This document shows, one piece after another, positions 45,398 through 54,199 of a stretch of DNA of 64,000 bases. The translations under genes were made by a program, and so were the position numbers. The stretch is from Shewanella hanedai. GTDB taxonomy: Bacteria > Pseudomonadota > Gammaproteobacteria > Enterobacterales > Shewanellaceae. The notes below the pieces were generated by a model. It searched no databases and was not told the origin of the DNA. It was given only the letters and a program-made list of their open reading frames with translations. Position 1 is the stretch's first letter, and each line of letters starts with the position of its first letter. The DNA lies in NCBI RefSeq assembly GCF_007197645.1, contig NZ_VKGK01000008.1:124001-188000 (forward strand). The letters are read 5' to 3'.

Positions 45398-45698
45398 CTA
45401 TTTCCTCCCTGGAAAATTGCTTAACTATCGTAAACAATTTGACCAATATGAACGATTAGGCTCTATTGATCTTTCAAACATAAAGCCAACATATGTCACC
45501 ATTCTGTCTCGTTTTCATTGGTTTGAATAGCATTAGTTTCCCCTAATAGTGAAAAATCATCAAATGATTATCAAATGATTACGGAATACTTATTACAAGG
45601 GGCGGCCTTTTATTGAGAAGAACCAAACCTTAAAAAAATCAGATTCTTAGCAGTGATATTTATCTCCGGCTAAGAAACAAACCTAAACATCACCAGCA
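45398..45698. other. Intergenic region
   Basis: Promoter region of the LuxR gene, AT-rich, with a direct repeat ATCAAATGATTA near 45560. No gene. Confidence 0.4.
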
Positions 45699-46364
45699 TT
45701 ACCCCTTCAGGTCTGACAACTGTTTATCATGGATTTTCACCAAAAACAGCAGTCCCAAGATGGCTCCCAGCAAGGCCATCCCCATATCTGACTGGGTATC
45801 CCAAATGTAACCTTGGGTACCTAAAAAAGCCTCAGCATCTTCACCGGTGAGTAGCGCAACCCACCACTCAATTAATTCATAAAATGCCGACAGTGCGAGA
45901 GCAAAACAAACACAGATAAAATTGCTCCACCCTCCCGGTTTTAGCACCTCATTGCGCAGCAATATTTCTCTAGCGATAAGCGCAGGAATAAAGCCTTGTG
46001 CAAAATGACCCACTTTATCGTAATTATTTCTGTCCCCCCCAGAGACCTCCGCGACCCAATCGAACAGAGGTACCTCTGCATAGGTATAGTGTCCGCCCAC
46101 CATCAAAATAACGCAGTGGATCAATATCAAAACATAAATCAGAGGCGTTAAAGGAAACCGATTGCGGGTAAAAATCAACACAGGTAATGCGATTAACGCA
46201 GGCGCCACCTCCAAAAACCAAGTGAACTGATCTTTGGGATTAATACCCGACCAAACTAGGACAGAGAAGAAAATGACAAACCAGAGCAACTGTTTATTCA
46301 AAATTAGAGCCTCATTAGTGAACAATCTGTATTGTTTTAGGATAAGAATAATAACTTTGGCCAT
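45699..46364 (-). CDS. DUF2238 (YjdF-like) membrane protein
   Basis: 221 residues with six membrane segments. YDKVGHFAQGFIPALIAREI and SAFYELIEWWVALLTGE, then QGYIWDTQSDMGMALLG are the conserved DUF2238/YjdF blocks, with histidine and acidic residues that could bind a metal. Function unknown. It is divergent from serA. Confidence 0.8.
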   Translation of the reverse strand: MAKVIILILKQYRLFTNEALILNKQLLWFVIFFSVLVWSGINPKDQFTWFLEVAPALIALPVLIFTRNRFPLTPLIYVLILIHCVILMVGGHYTYAEVPLFDWVAEVSGGDRNNYDKVGHFAQGFIPALIAREILLRNEVLKPGGWSNFICVCFALALSAFYELIEWWVALLTGEDAEAFLGTQGYIWDTQSDMGMALLGAILGLLFLVKIHDKQLSDLKG

Positions 46365-46481
46365 CTAGCCCTCCACACTGAACAAAAAAAGTGCTAATTT
46401 AGTGCGGATAATAAATAGTATATAAAAATACAGAACAACCTAACTAACATAATACCAACAATTGAAGAGGGTACCTAAATC

Positions 46482-47711
46482 ATGGCGAAACATTCGCTGG
46501 ACAAGGATAAGATCAAGATCCTGCTTTTGGAAGGCGTCCACCAATCTGCGGTAGATGTATTCAAGCGTGCTGGTTACAGCAACATTGAATACCATAAGGC
46601 ATCACTTGGAGAGAGTGAGTTAATTGAATCCATAAAAGATGCCCACTTCGTCGGACTGAGATCACGTACTCAGCTGACCGAAGCGGTAATAAGCCAGGCA
46701 CAAAAACTGGTCGGGATTGGTTGCTTTTGTATCGGTACAAATCAAGTTGATCTCAGCGCTGCTGAGAAAATTGGTGTCCCCGTGTTTAATGCTCCGTTCT
46801 CCAACACTCGAAGTGTGGCAGAGCTGGTACTTGGCGAGATCATCATGCTATTTCGCGGGATCCCTCAGCGCAATGCCATGGCGCACCGAGGCGGATGGCT
46901 TAAAAGTGCCAGTGGCAGCTTCGAAGCTCGCGGCAAAACACTGGGTGTTATAGGTTATGGCCATATTGGTACTCAACTTGGCATCTTGGCTGAGACCTTA
47001 GGCATGCGCGTGATCTTCTTCGATATCGAAGATAAGTTATCACTGGGCAACGCGCAGCAAATTCACTCGATGCAAGAGCTCATGTCTCTTGCCGATGTGG
47101 TTAGCTTACACGTCCCTGAAAACCCGCAAACTAAGAACATGATTGGTGAAACAGAACTGTCTTACATGAAAAAAGGCAGCATCTTAATCAACGCTTCTCG
47201 CGGGACTGTTGTCGATATCGACGCCTTGGCCGCCGCTCTTAAGTCTGAAAAGATAGCCGGTGCTGCCATTGACGTGTTCCCCGTTGAACCTAAGTCTAAC
47301 GATGATGAGTTTATCAGCCCGCTACGTGGTCTCGATAATGTCATCTTAACGCCTCATGTGGGCGGCAGTACTCAGGAAGCGCAGGAAAATATCGGCATCG
47401 AAGTGGCGGGTAAGCTCACCAAGTACTCTGATAATGGCTCGACTGTGACGGCGGTGAACTTCCCAGAAGTCTCACTGGCTCCCCATAAAGATGCGTCTCG
47501 TTTGCTACACATTCACCACAACCGCCCCGGCGTGTTGATCAAGATTAACCAAGCGTTTGCAGAAAAGGGCATCAACATTGCGGCTCAGTATCTACAAACC
47601 ACGGCTGAAATTGGTTATGTGGTCATGGAAGTCGATTCAGATCAAGCCGATGAAGCCCTTGAACAGATGAAAGGTATCGAAGGTACTATTCGAACTCGTC
47701 TGCTTCACTAG
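46482..47711 (+). CDS. serA: D-3-phosphoglycerate dehydrogenase
   Basis: 409 residues. First step of serine synthesis: 3-phosphoglycerate plus NAD+ to 3-phosphohydroxypyruvate. LGVIGYGHIGTQLGILAE binds NAD+, INASRGTVVDIDALAAAL and LTPHVGGSTQEAQENIG hold the active-site Arg and His. A C-terminal ACT domain (from about residue 335, HHNRPGVLIKINQAFAEKG) gives serine feedback inhibition, as in the E. coli enzyme. Own promoter; terminator after the stop. Confidence 0.95.
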   Translation: MAKHSLDKDKIKILLLEGVHQSAVDVFKRAGYSNIEYHKASLGESELIESIKDAHFVGLRSRTQLTEAVISQAQKLVGIGCFCIGTNQVDLSAAEKIGVPVFNAPFSNTRSVAELVLGEIIMLFRGIPQRNAMAHRGGWLKSASGSFEARGKTLGVIGYGHIGTQLGILAETLGMRVIFFDIEDKLSLGNAQQIHSMQELMSLADVVSLHVPENPQTKNMIGETELSYMKKGSILINASRGTVVDIDALAAALKSEKIAGAAIDVFPVEPKSNDDEFISPLRGLDNVILTPHVGGSTQEAQENIGIEVAGKLTKYSDNGSTVTAVNFPEVSLAPHKDASRLLHIHHNRPGVLIKINQAFAEKGINIAAQYLQTTAEIGYVVMEVDSDQADEALEQMKGIEGTIRTRLLH

Positions 47712-47734
47712 AGCTTCGCTATAAAAGAAAAGTT

Positions 47735-47772
47735 ACGGGCGTACAATTGCAAAATTATGCGCCCGATTTATA
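47735..47772 (+). terminator. Terminator of serA
   Basis: CGGGCG..AATT/AATT..CGCCCG stem followed by ATTTATAT. Confidence 0.6.
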
Positions 47773-47833
47773 TCCGTAGCCCCTATTTGACGTTACAATC
47801 CTCCTCACTTAACGCCCTTTTTTGGATAATGAT

Positions 47834-48799
47834 ATGACCCAGTCAGTTTCTCAGCCCTCTTGGAATGCAAGCGAACCACAACTCACCTTTGCCATATTGT
47901 CCCACATGGGATTAATGAGCGTGACAGGCGAGCAAGGCCGCAGCTTTATTCATGGCCAGGTCACCACCGACATCAGCTCGCTGGAGAAACATCAATGGAA
48001 CTGGGGCGCACACTGCGATCCTAAAGGTAAAATGTTAGCCAGCTTCAGAGCTTTTTCTGTTGAAGATGCATTATTCATGATGATGCCGTTAGACACCCTA
48101 GCAGCAGACTTGCCTCAGTTGGCTAAATACGCCGTATTCAGTAAAGCCGATCTTGTCGACGTCACCGCTGACTGGACGATTTTAGGTGTCGCAGGAGAGA
48201 AAGCACAAGAGTGGGTTAACAACTACTTTGGCGAGGTAAGCCAGCCTGTCACAGAGATCCCTGGCGGAGTACTGCTTAAAGATGGCGCGCGCTTTATCAT
48301 CGTGATTGAAAAAGCCCCTTCTGTGCCGCTGATCAATTCAATCAGTGAACCAATCCAAGATGCCAGCGTATGGCAAGCCCTTGAGATCCAAGCAGGACTA
48401 CCCAACCTTGGCGCTTCACATCAAGGCCAGTTTGTGCCTCAGATGTGTAACGTCCAAGCCATTGACGGCATCAGTTTTCAAAAAGGCTGTTACATGGGAC
48501 AAGAGACCATCGCCCGTATGAAATATCGCGGTGGTAATAAACGTGCGCTCTACATTCTTTCAGGCACAAGCTCACAGCCGCTCACTTTAGAGAGTCGCTT
48601 AGAGTTGGCCATTGAAGGTGGCTTTAAAAAGGTCGGTGCGATTATCGAAATGGTGCAAGCTGGCGATCAAGTGCTACTCACCGCCGTACTGCCTAATGAC
48701 ACTGAAAACTCAGCCGTACTTAGAGTTGCAGATGATGAACACTCAAGCCTGACAATTCAGCCACTGCCCTACTCTCTTGAAGATGCTCCACTGGTTTAA
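47834..48799 (+). CDS. ygfZ: Folate-binding YgfZ protein
   Basis: 321 residues from the ATG at 47834; a TTG four codons upstream is less likely since GGA is better spaced from this ATG. YgfZ uses tetrahydrofolate to support repair or activity of Fe-S enzymes such as MiaB. The hallmark KGCYMGQETIARMKYRG (about residues 216-232), with its essential Cys, is intact, as are GRSFIHGQVTTDI and HCDPKGKMLASF. Single gene with its own terminator. Confidence 0.93.
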   Translation: MTQSVSQPSWNASEPQLTFAILSHMGLMSVTGEQGRSFIHGQVTTDISSLEKHQWNWGAHCDPKGKMLASFRAFSVEDALFMMMPLDTLAADLPQLAKYAVFSKADLVDVTADWTILGVAGEKAQEWVNNYFGEVSQPVTEIPGGVLLKDGARFIIVIEKAPSVPLINSISEPIQDASVWQALEIQAGLPNLGASHQGQFVPQMCNVQAIDGISFQKGCYMGQETIARMKYRGGNKRALYILSGTSSQPLTLESRLELAIEGGFKKVGAIIEMVQAGDQVLLTAVLPNDTENSAVLRVADDEHSSLTIQPLPYSLEDAPLV

Positions 48800-48819
48800 T
48801 CTTCAAGTTAAAGCAGTAT

Positions 48820-48848
48820 AAAAAAGGCGCCTAGTGCGCCTTTTTTAT
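48820..48848 (+). terminator. Intrinsic terminator of ygfZ
   Basis: AAGGCGC/GCGCCTT stem with a CTAGT loop, flanked by A-run and T-run. Confidence 0.9.
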
Positions 48849-48876
48849 TAGTTTGATTTTAGAATTAGTCATCTAA

Positions 48877-49140
48877 TACCAATCAGTATAAGAAGTTGAT
48901 CTACTCAGAGTGTTTTTTGGCAAACTAATTCAAGGCGAATGGATGAGATAATGGTTGTTCCCTTGTGACTTCATTCAACGCAGAAGTAGGCAGCCAAAAA
49001 CACTCCTTACAGGCGAGTTTTAGCGGTTCTGATCCTGTGTTAACGAGCTTAACCGTAGAATAACTATGCTCTTCACTCGTTGCCTTGCCTCAGGACCGCT
49101 AAACTCTCGCTGAGCGATCAAATCTTTATACTGATTGGTA
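48877..49140 (+). mobile_element. 264-bp MITE-like element, copy 2
   Basis: Begins TACCAATCAGTATAAG and ends with the inverse of TACCAATCAGTATAAAG, giving terminal inverted repeats of about 24 bases with few mismatches. Copy 1 at 44067-44330 is its reverse complement. It encodes no transposase. Its right end forms the 3' end of phnN: the last four codons and the TAA stop (49126-49140) lie in the terminal repeat. Confidence 0.82.
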
Positions 49141-49680
49141 TAAAGTGCGGTAATAATCTAAAAACTGCTGCAAAGAAGCGTCAATACTGCCACTGTTATC
49201 GATAATGACCGCCTGCTTAGGCAAAGCAAGACTATAGGCTCTCGCCCGCGCTAAACGCGCATTGATTTGTGTATCGGTTTCTCGGCCCCGCTGACGTAAG
49301 CGTTTCGCTAATGTCGCCTCATCAACCTGCATCAACACAGGAAAGAGCCTGTCACCAAACTTATCCTGCATCTGACCTAGGTACTCTCTCGAACCATTAA
49401 TCACTACATCTAGACCTTGCTCAAGCCAAGTATCGATCTCATTGCCAACACCATAATAATATTGATGCGCCTGCCAATCGACCGAGAAGAGTCCCAGCTT
49501 TTTACGATGCAAAAACTCAGGCTCCGATAACTCAATATGGTTTTCGCCCCCCGCAGTGGCACTGCGAGTAATATAGCGGTGTGCAAATAACACCGAATCT
49601 GGCCACTTGTGTCTGACAGCCTGAATAAAGGTGTCTTTACCTGCGCCCGATGGCCCAATCACATAAAACAGCCTACCCAT
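49126..49680 (-). CDS. phnN: Ribose 1,5-bisphosphate phosphokinase (PhnN-like)
   Basis: 184 residues from the ATG at 49680, which has GAGGA 7 bases upstream and begins with the true domain (MGRLFYVIGPSGAGKDT, Walker A). A longer frame to 49767 adds only unrelated sequence. PhnN phosphorylates ribose 1,5-bisphosphate to PRPP, usually in phosphonate breakdown. VINGSREYLGQM and RLRQRGRETDTQINARL are family motifs. No other phn genes are nearby. The last four residues (YQSV) and stop come from the MITE-like element; the core is intact. Confidence 0.85.
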   Translation of the reverse strand: MGRLFYVIGPSGAGKDTFIQAVRHKWPDSVLFAHRYITRSATAGGENHIELSEPEFLHRKKLGLFSVDWQAHQYYYGVGNEIDTWLEQGLDVVINGSREYLGQMQDKFGDRLFPVLMQVDEATLAKRLRQRGRETDTQINARLARARAYSLALPKQAVIIDNSGSIDASLQQFLDYYRTLYQSV

Positions 49681-49885
49681 ATCTTTATCCTCTTCACACT
49701 CAATCAGGAGCGATAACCGCGACTCTGAAGATACCATATCCAGCATAGCGAATGCTGCAAACTCCACAGCAGAAATGCTTTATACAGTCTTCTAAAAAAG
49801 CTTAGGGTCGCTTCACGATAGCATTCAACCGCCAGTCAGCTCGCGTCCTCGCTTTACAGCTTCTGCTTATCAGGCTAGCTGAATC

Positions 49886-49933
49886 TTTATAGTTAGACTT
49901 CGTCTAACAACTAACGTCGTGGAATTCCATTCC
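49886..49933 (+). repeat. 48-bp direct repeat, copy 1
   Basis: Nearly identical to 50149-50195, which is one base shorter. Each contains a perfect hairpin, GTTAGACTTCGTCTAAC here and GTTAGACTCCGTCTAAC in the other (the loop change keeps the stem), followed by GTCGTGGAATTCCATTCC, itself palindromic. Confidence 0.75.
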
Positions 49934-50148
49934 ACACAAGGGCAAGAAGGGGATCAACAGCAATTCCCCTCTTGCATCTCCCCTTGCCGCCCCAACGAAG
50001 TTGTTTTCCTCTGGTTTATGGAATAAGTTAGAGTTTTGGCTGCCCTATCTATTGTTGGAGGTTATAGGTGACTTTTCAGCTTCTTCGTTCTTCATTAGTT
50101 ATTTTCCAAACTTCGTTTGGATTAAGGTCGAGCCTCGCTCCTTGAACT

Positions 50149-50195
50149 TTTATAGTTAGACTCCGTCTAACAACTAAGTCGTGGAATTCCATTCC
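50149..50195 (+). repeat. 48-bp direct repeat, copy 2
   Basis: Second copy of the hairpin repeat, same orientation, 263 bases after the first. It lacks one C before GTCGTGG. Confidence 0.75.
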
Positions 50196-50501
50196 CTTCA
50201 AGTAATAAAAAGTAGGGCAAGAAGGACTACTCGTCTTTTATCAACAACATCCATGTTTAACAGCCAGTTCGGTGTCCATACCTCTCGCTCAGAAAGCTCA
50301 TTATCATGACCTTCGCCCTTGCATCCACCATGATGCCCGGCGAAACACTTCTGAGAAGCGAAGAGTTTCCAACGGGGAATAGTTGTAACCTGCGGCAGGT
50401 TTTTGATGACAATCAAATTTGTGTAACCCTATGTAATATTTATTTACTGACTTAATGATTTACTTTTAATACCAGACAAAAAATTACAAGTGAGGGATTA
50501 C

Positions 50502-51767
50502 ATGGCAAAACTAAAACTGAGAAACTGCACTATTTGGGATGTACATTTTTGGCGAGAAGGTGGCAATAGTAAAGCTGTCGTTCAACCAGGAAAAGAGGGC
50601 GATTACAAATGGTCGACTACTTATAAGTTAAAAGTCGAACGTGATTCTGTGACACCGAAAGGAAAACACTCTCGCAATGCCGTCAATCAATCTGGGACTT
50701 ACTACGTAGTATGGAATAACAGTAAACAAGAACTGGATATATTGAGTGAAGCTGAAGCATCTAAATATAAATGGTCAAAAGATAATAAGTACCTTTCTAA
50801 CTGGTTCACAACCTACCCGAACTGGATGAGTGAATTGAATGACGACCTAACAATAGATCAACTATCTATACCCGGAACGCACGATTCGGGGACTAAGAAA
50901 ACAGGGCCTGGTCCTGCTCATACTCAAAACTTCGACATTGAAACTCAACTACAAGACGGCATTAGATTTCTTGATATTCGAGTTGGTAATAACTTAGTAA
51001 TAAACACTCCCCTTGTTCCTACTCCCATGATCAACAAGGAGGATCCATTTAAGATCGTGCATGGGATAGTTGATTGCGGCATCACTTTCAAGGACATTCT
51101 CAATACATGCAGTGATTTTTTAAAGCACAACCCACGAGAAACGATCATCATGTTGATGGATGATTATAATGTATCTCCGACCATGGCAGAGGAAGGCTTT
51201 AAACATTACCTCAACATGGAGCAATATCAGAATCTATTCTACCTCGGAACCAAGCTTCCACCACTAGGTCAATTACGCGGAAAAGTGGTACTACTGAGGC
51301 GTTTTGAAATAGAGAGTTCAGCCGAATTAGGAGTGAACTTAAGTAAAAACTGGCCAGATGATGACACTTTGAGCCTAACAACACCCGATGGTGTTAAGTT
51401 TAGAATTGAAGATAATTACAAACAGTGGGATACACATAAGAAAGTAAAAACAGTAGAAAAATGCCTTATTGATGCTGTGACAACTCCTGATGATGAAGTT
51501 ATTCATATCACATACAACAGTCTATCTTGGGGAATTGGTCGCCATACCCCATACCAGTATGCATGGGGCGGCTCTGGAGTAGACCCCATCATGAATACAA
51601 CACTACAAGATCATCTAACTAAATTATCTGGCTCTCATCGATTAGGCCTTGTTATTCTTGATTTTTATAATAACAAAGGCAGTGATGGTGATATCGTAGC
51701 TGCGATCATACATTCAAATGACGGCGTAACTAAGGTGAAACAAGAAGACATAAAGCAAGCAAGCTGA
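50502..51767 (+). CDS. PI-PLC X-domain protein with unknown N-terminal domain
   Basis: 421 residues from the ATG at 50502 (GAGGG 6 bases upstream; a GTG at 50490 is less likely). Residues 1-95 are beta-rich and unassigned (LRNCTIWDVHFWREGG). From about 105 a phosphatidylinositol phospholipase C X domain follows: LSIPGTHDSGT with the first catalytic His, LQDGIRFLDIRV, and KIVHGIVDCGITF with the second His. Such enzymes cleave phosphatidylinositol or GPI. No Sec signal peptide is present, so it is cytoplasmic or uses another export route. It is flanked by repeats on both sides, suggesting acquisition. Confidence 0.78.
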   Translation: MAKLKLRNCTIWDVHFWREGGNSKAVVQPGKEGDYKWSTTYKLKVERDSVTPKGKHSRNAVNQSGTYYVVWNNSKQELDILSEAEASKYKWSKDNKYLSNWFTTYPNWMSELNDDLTIDQLSIPGTHDSGTKKTGPGPAHTQNFDIETQLQDGIRFLDIRVGNNLVINTPLVPTPMINKEDPFKIVHGIVDCGITFKDILNTCSDFLKHNPRETIIMLMDDYNVSPTMAEEGFKHYLNMEQYQNLFYLGTKLPPLGQLRGKVVLLRRFEIESSAELGVNLSKNWPDDDTLSLTTPDGVKFRIEDNYKQWDTHKKVKTVEKCLIDAVTTPDDEVIHITYNSLSWGIGRHTPYQYAWGGSGVDPIMNTTLQDHLTKLSGSHRLGLVILDFYNNKGSDGDIVAAIIHSNDGVTKVKQEDIKQAS

Positions 51768-52028
51768 AAAGATTAGCGGTATTACCAACATGATATATGA
51801 TGGTAATACCGCATATTTGATGACTAAAAACTGCTCTACCTAACCTGTAAAAACAATTAAACCAGCCACTTTCCAATCTCTTGAATGTATCGAAGCGAAG
51901 CGTTCTAGCAGTGAGCTTGCGAACGTACTCGCAGGCACGCAGTGCCGTTCTAGCAGGGCGAAGCCCGCCCTTCTCTGTTTCGAACTCAGTGGTGAGGTTT
52001 CGCTTTCCAGTGAGCTAAAGACAGAAAT
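51768..52028. repeat. Short-repeat spacer
   Basis: CGTTCTAGCAG occurs twice (about 51900 and 51943), with GGGCGAAGCCCGCCC-type palindromic parts between them. No gene. Confidence 0.45.
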
Positions 52029-52052
52029 AAAAAAGGCGCTAAAAGCGCCTTG
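52029..52052 (-). terminator. Intrinsic terminator
   Basis: AAGGCGCT/AGCGCCTT stem with a two- to four-base loop. The minus strand continues with TTTTTT; it serves the gene ending at 52081. Confidence 0.88.
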
Positions 52053-52080
52053 GTGATCTTGCTGATGTCGCTATTTCAAG

Positions 52081-53232
52081 TTAGTTAAACGCATTGCGCT
52101 TAACCAAGGTGCGTCCGTTGGCGAGTTCTGCAGATCTGCTGTCTGCTAATGCCGCGGTACAATTTGTTTTATTGTAAATGTTGCCACAATCCCAACCTAT
52201 GGGTAGCTCTATTATTGATCCGCCGAAGTTTGCGCCGACGCGAATGGCTGTTTTTAGGTTACTAAAGTTGAAGGTCTTATTACCTGAATTACTGAATACG
52301 TGAGTTTGGAAATACAGCGGTTCGCCAACTTGCGTTAGCGCTTGGTAGATATTTCCGCCAGTCGCTTTTTCAGTATGTAATAAGCTGTTGTTACCCAGTA
52401 CACAGCGATCTCCAATTTGAGCGCGGCAGAAGTTAAACAACTGAATGGCTTTGTTGTAGCTGGTAGATGCGTTACCTGTGCTGTAGTCATATTCTTGATA
52501 TAAATGGCTGGCAAACAGTGTGGGGGTTTTTTGCCACACCGCATGAGCATTGACCTGATCCTGCAAACATTTATAGTCCTTGGCATTCGTATATGGCATA
52601 GAACGACCCGCACTGTTCGTTGCATTACGCATTCTAGCAATGTTAGTTGCACGCACTTCTGAACGACCAGTTCGGTTCCACATAATCTCAGTATGGAAAG
52701 TCATACACATAGCGGCACTGACGGCACCAACAGATATATTATTGTCATATCGGTTAGCCAACGCTGCCATCATATTACGGTAATCAGTCTTATATCTTCC
52801 CTGCCAGAATAGCGGTAATTCGTGGGTTTGATTTGCTGTTGTATTCTTAAAATGCCAAGGGATAGAACCCACACGGTCTTTTACCCACTGCGGAGCATGA
52901 ACACCAGCACGGATACGAATAAGCACCTTGTAACCCTTGTTGTTAGAGATACCATTTCGACTATTGTAAGCTCTGGCATTTTGAATTGCGGTGTCAATCA
53001 AGCTGTAGTTAAACTGTCCTTTTACAGGCTCCAGATCTGACCAACGGATTTGACAATATCCGCCATCGACTTCACCTCTGGGTAAGTCACAAAAACTGGT
53101 TGCGCCAGGCGCTTTTCCTCGTAATACCAAACCGCTGGGAAACTTCTTCAGTGTTGCTCCGTGAACTTCAACACTATTAAATCCAGATAGCATGATAGTT
53201 AACATACATATAGCGATAGTTAGTTGTTTCAT
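52081..53232 (-). CDS. Secreted glycoside-hydrolase-like protein
   Basis: 383 residues from the ATG at 53232, which has GAGGA 8 bases upstream and starts a normal signal peptide (MKQLTIAICMLTIMLSGF, cleavage near VHGA). The mature part looks like a TIM-barrel glycosidase: IRWSDLEPVKGQFNYSLID and KVLIRIRAGVHAPQWVKD recall GH5/GH42-like enzymes, and MTFHTEIMWNR could contain the acid/base Glu. The nucleophile and substrate cannot be fixed. Six or more cysteines fit an extracellular protein. Confidence 0.5.
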   Translation of the reverse strand: MKQLTIAICMLTIMLSGFNSVEVHGATLKKFPSGLVLRGKAPGATSFCDLPRGEVDGGYCQIRWSDLEPVKGQFNYSLIDTAIQNARAYNSRNGISNNKGYKVLIRIRAGVHAPQWVKDRVGSIPWHFKNTTANQTHELPLFWQGRYKTDYRNMMAALANRYDNNISVGAVSAAMCMTFHTEIMWNRTGRSEVRATNIARMRNATNSAGRSMPYTNAKDYKCLQDQVNAHAVWQKTPTLFASHLYQEYDYSTGNASTSYNKAIQLFNFCRAQIGDRCVLGNNSLLHTEKATGGNIYQALTQVGEPLYFQTHVFSNSGNKTFNFSNLKTAIRVGANFGGSIIELPIGWDCGNIYNKTNCTAALADSRSAELANGRTLVKRNAFN

Positions 53233-53572
53233 CACTTTAATCCTCATTTTATTTGAGTGAATGTAACGGGTGTACAGATTATATAAGCGAATCAACATAT
53301 CATATTTATATTACTTTAAAAGACTTAATAACAGATTAAATAGCGATTTAAATTGGTGATCAATAAAAATAATGGGATTGTATAGATATAAATCATTGAA
53401 TAAAATAAATTATATAGAAAAATCATCATTATCGATATTATATTAATATAAGATAAATAAATCTAAACGAGTTTATAAATAACAAATGCACTTCCAATGA
53501 AGGACTGCTGTAAGTGACAGTGCTATGTTAGAGTTGATATCATCATAATTATCAACAAAATAAGTTAAGCCA
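53233..53572. other. Very AT-rich spacer
   Basis: Intergenic region between divergent genes. No operator or coding frame recognised. Confidence 0.4.
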
Positions 53573-54031
53573 ATGATAGTTAATCCTAATATATTTAGAT
53601 TTATAATGCTCAATACTGTGTTGCGGATGTTTGTTATGTTTATAACTTGTCTTTGGGTGCTTTTCTGTCTCGTTATAACGACTGATTATCAATTTTCAGC
53701 TGGCATTATCGGCTTTATATTAATATTTTCTTTTCTTATAGCCTTAGTTGAAGACGGTTACATATTCTTATTTAACTGGTATTCACTAGCGTTGAATCAC
53801 GACTCTTCTACAATCACTGTTTTTAATAGGGGGGTTGCTTATCAAGGAAGCTACATCGTTAGAAAGAAAACCCTCATTGATAAAATGAATAAAGTGAACA
53901 TTTACTTAATCGATGCCGAACACTTAGGAAAGAGCATTAAAGTAAACTCATTATATTTAAGTCCATCTGACGCCAGTAGAGTGAGGCAATTTATTCGTGA
54001 AAACGAAAATGATTGGAATAAGCAGCAGTAA
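53573..54031 (+). CDS. Hypothetical membrane protein
   Basis: 152 residues. Two membrane helices (about 12-38 and 44-66) are followed by a soluble, basic C-terminal half (STITVFNRGVAYQGSYIVRK, then VRQFIRENENDWNK). I do not recognise a family; the shape resembles small PH-like membrane proteins. Base composition is more AT-rich than neighbours. The ribosome-binding site is weak, so the start is uncertain. Confidence 0.5.
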   Translation: MIVNPNIFRFIMLNTVLRMFVMFITCLWVLFCLVITTDYQFSAGIIGFILIFSFLIALVEDGYIFLFNWYSLALNHDSSTITVFNRGVAYQGSYIVRKKTLIDKMNKVNIYLIDAEHLGKSIKVNSLYLSPSDASRVRQFIRENENDWNKQQ

Positions 54032-54199
54032 GCCTAGCGACCCACCTCCGGACATGGTTATGTTATCTAAAAATATCCATGCTAAAACCTACCCAGTATC
54101 TCCCTGAAAGTATCAATGTGGTAGAGGTCTGGTGTAAGGATATATATTGACGTATTAAAACTGTTATTATCTAGCCACTGTCCATCGTTAATACTTATC

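Larger units (their letters stand above)
49681..50501. other. Repeat-rich spacer
   Basis: No supported gene over 820 bases. It includes two direct repeats (49886-49933 and 50149-50195) and stretches rich in short inverted repeats. A 72-codon minus-strand frame at 50198-50416 matches no family I know and looks like repeat sequence read by chance. Confidence 0.5.

Noticed and set aside
50198..50416. Minus-strand 72-codon frame in the repeat spacer
   Set aside because: It lies in repetitive sequence and shows no domain; short frames in such repeats are common artefacts.
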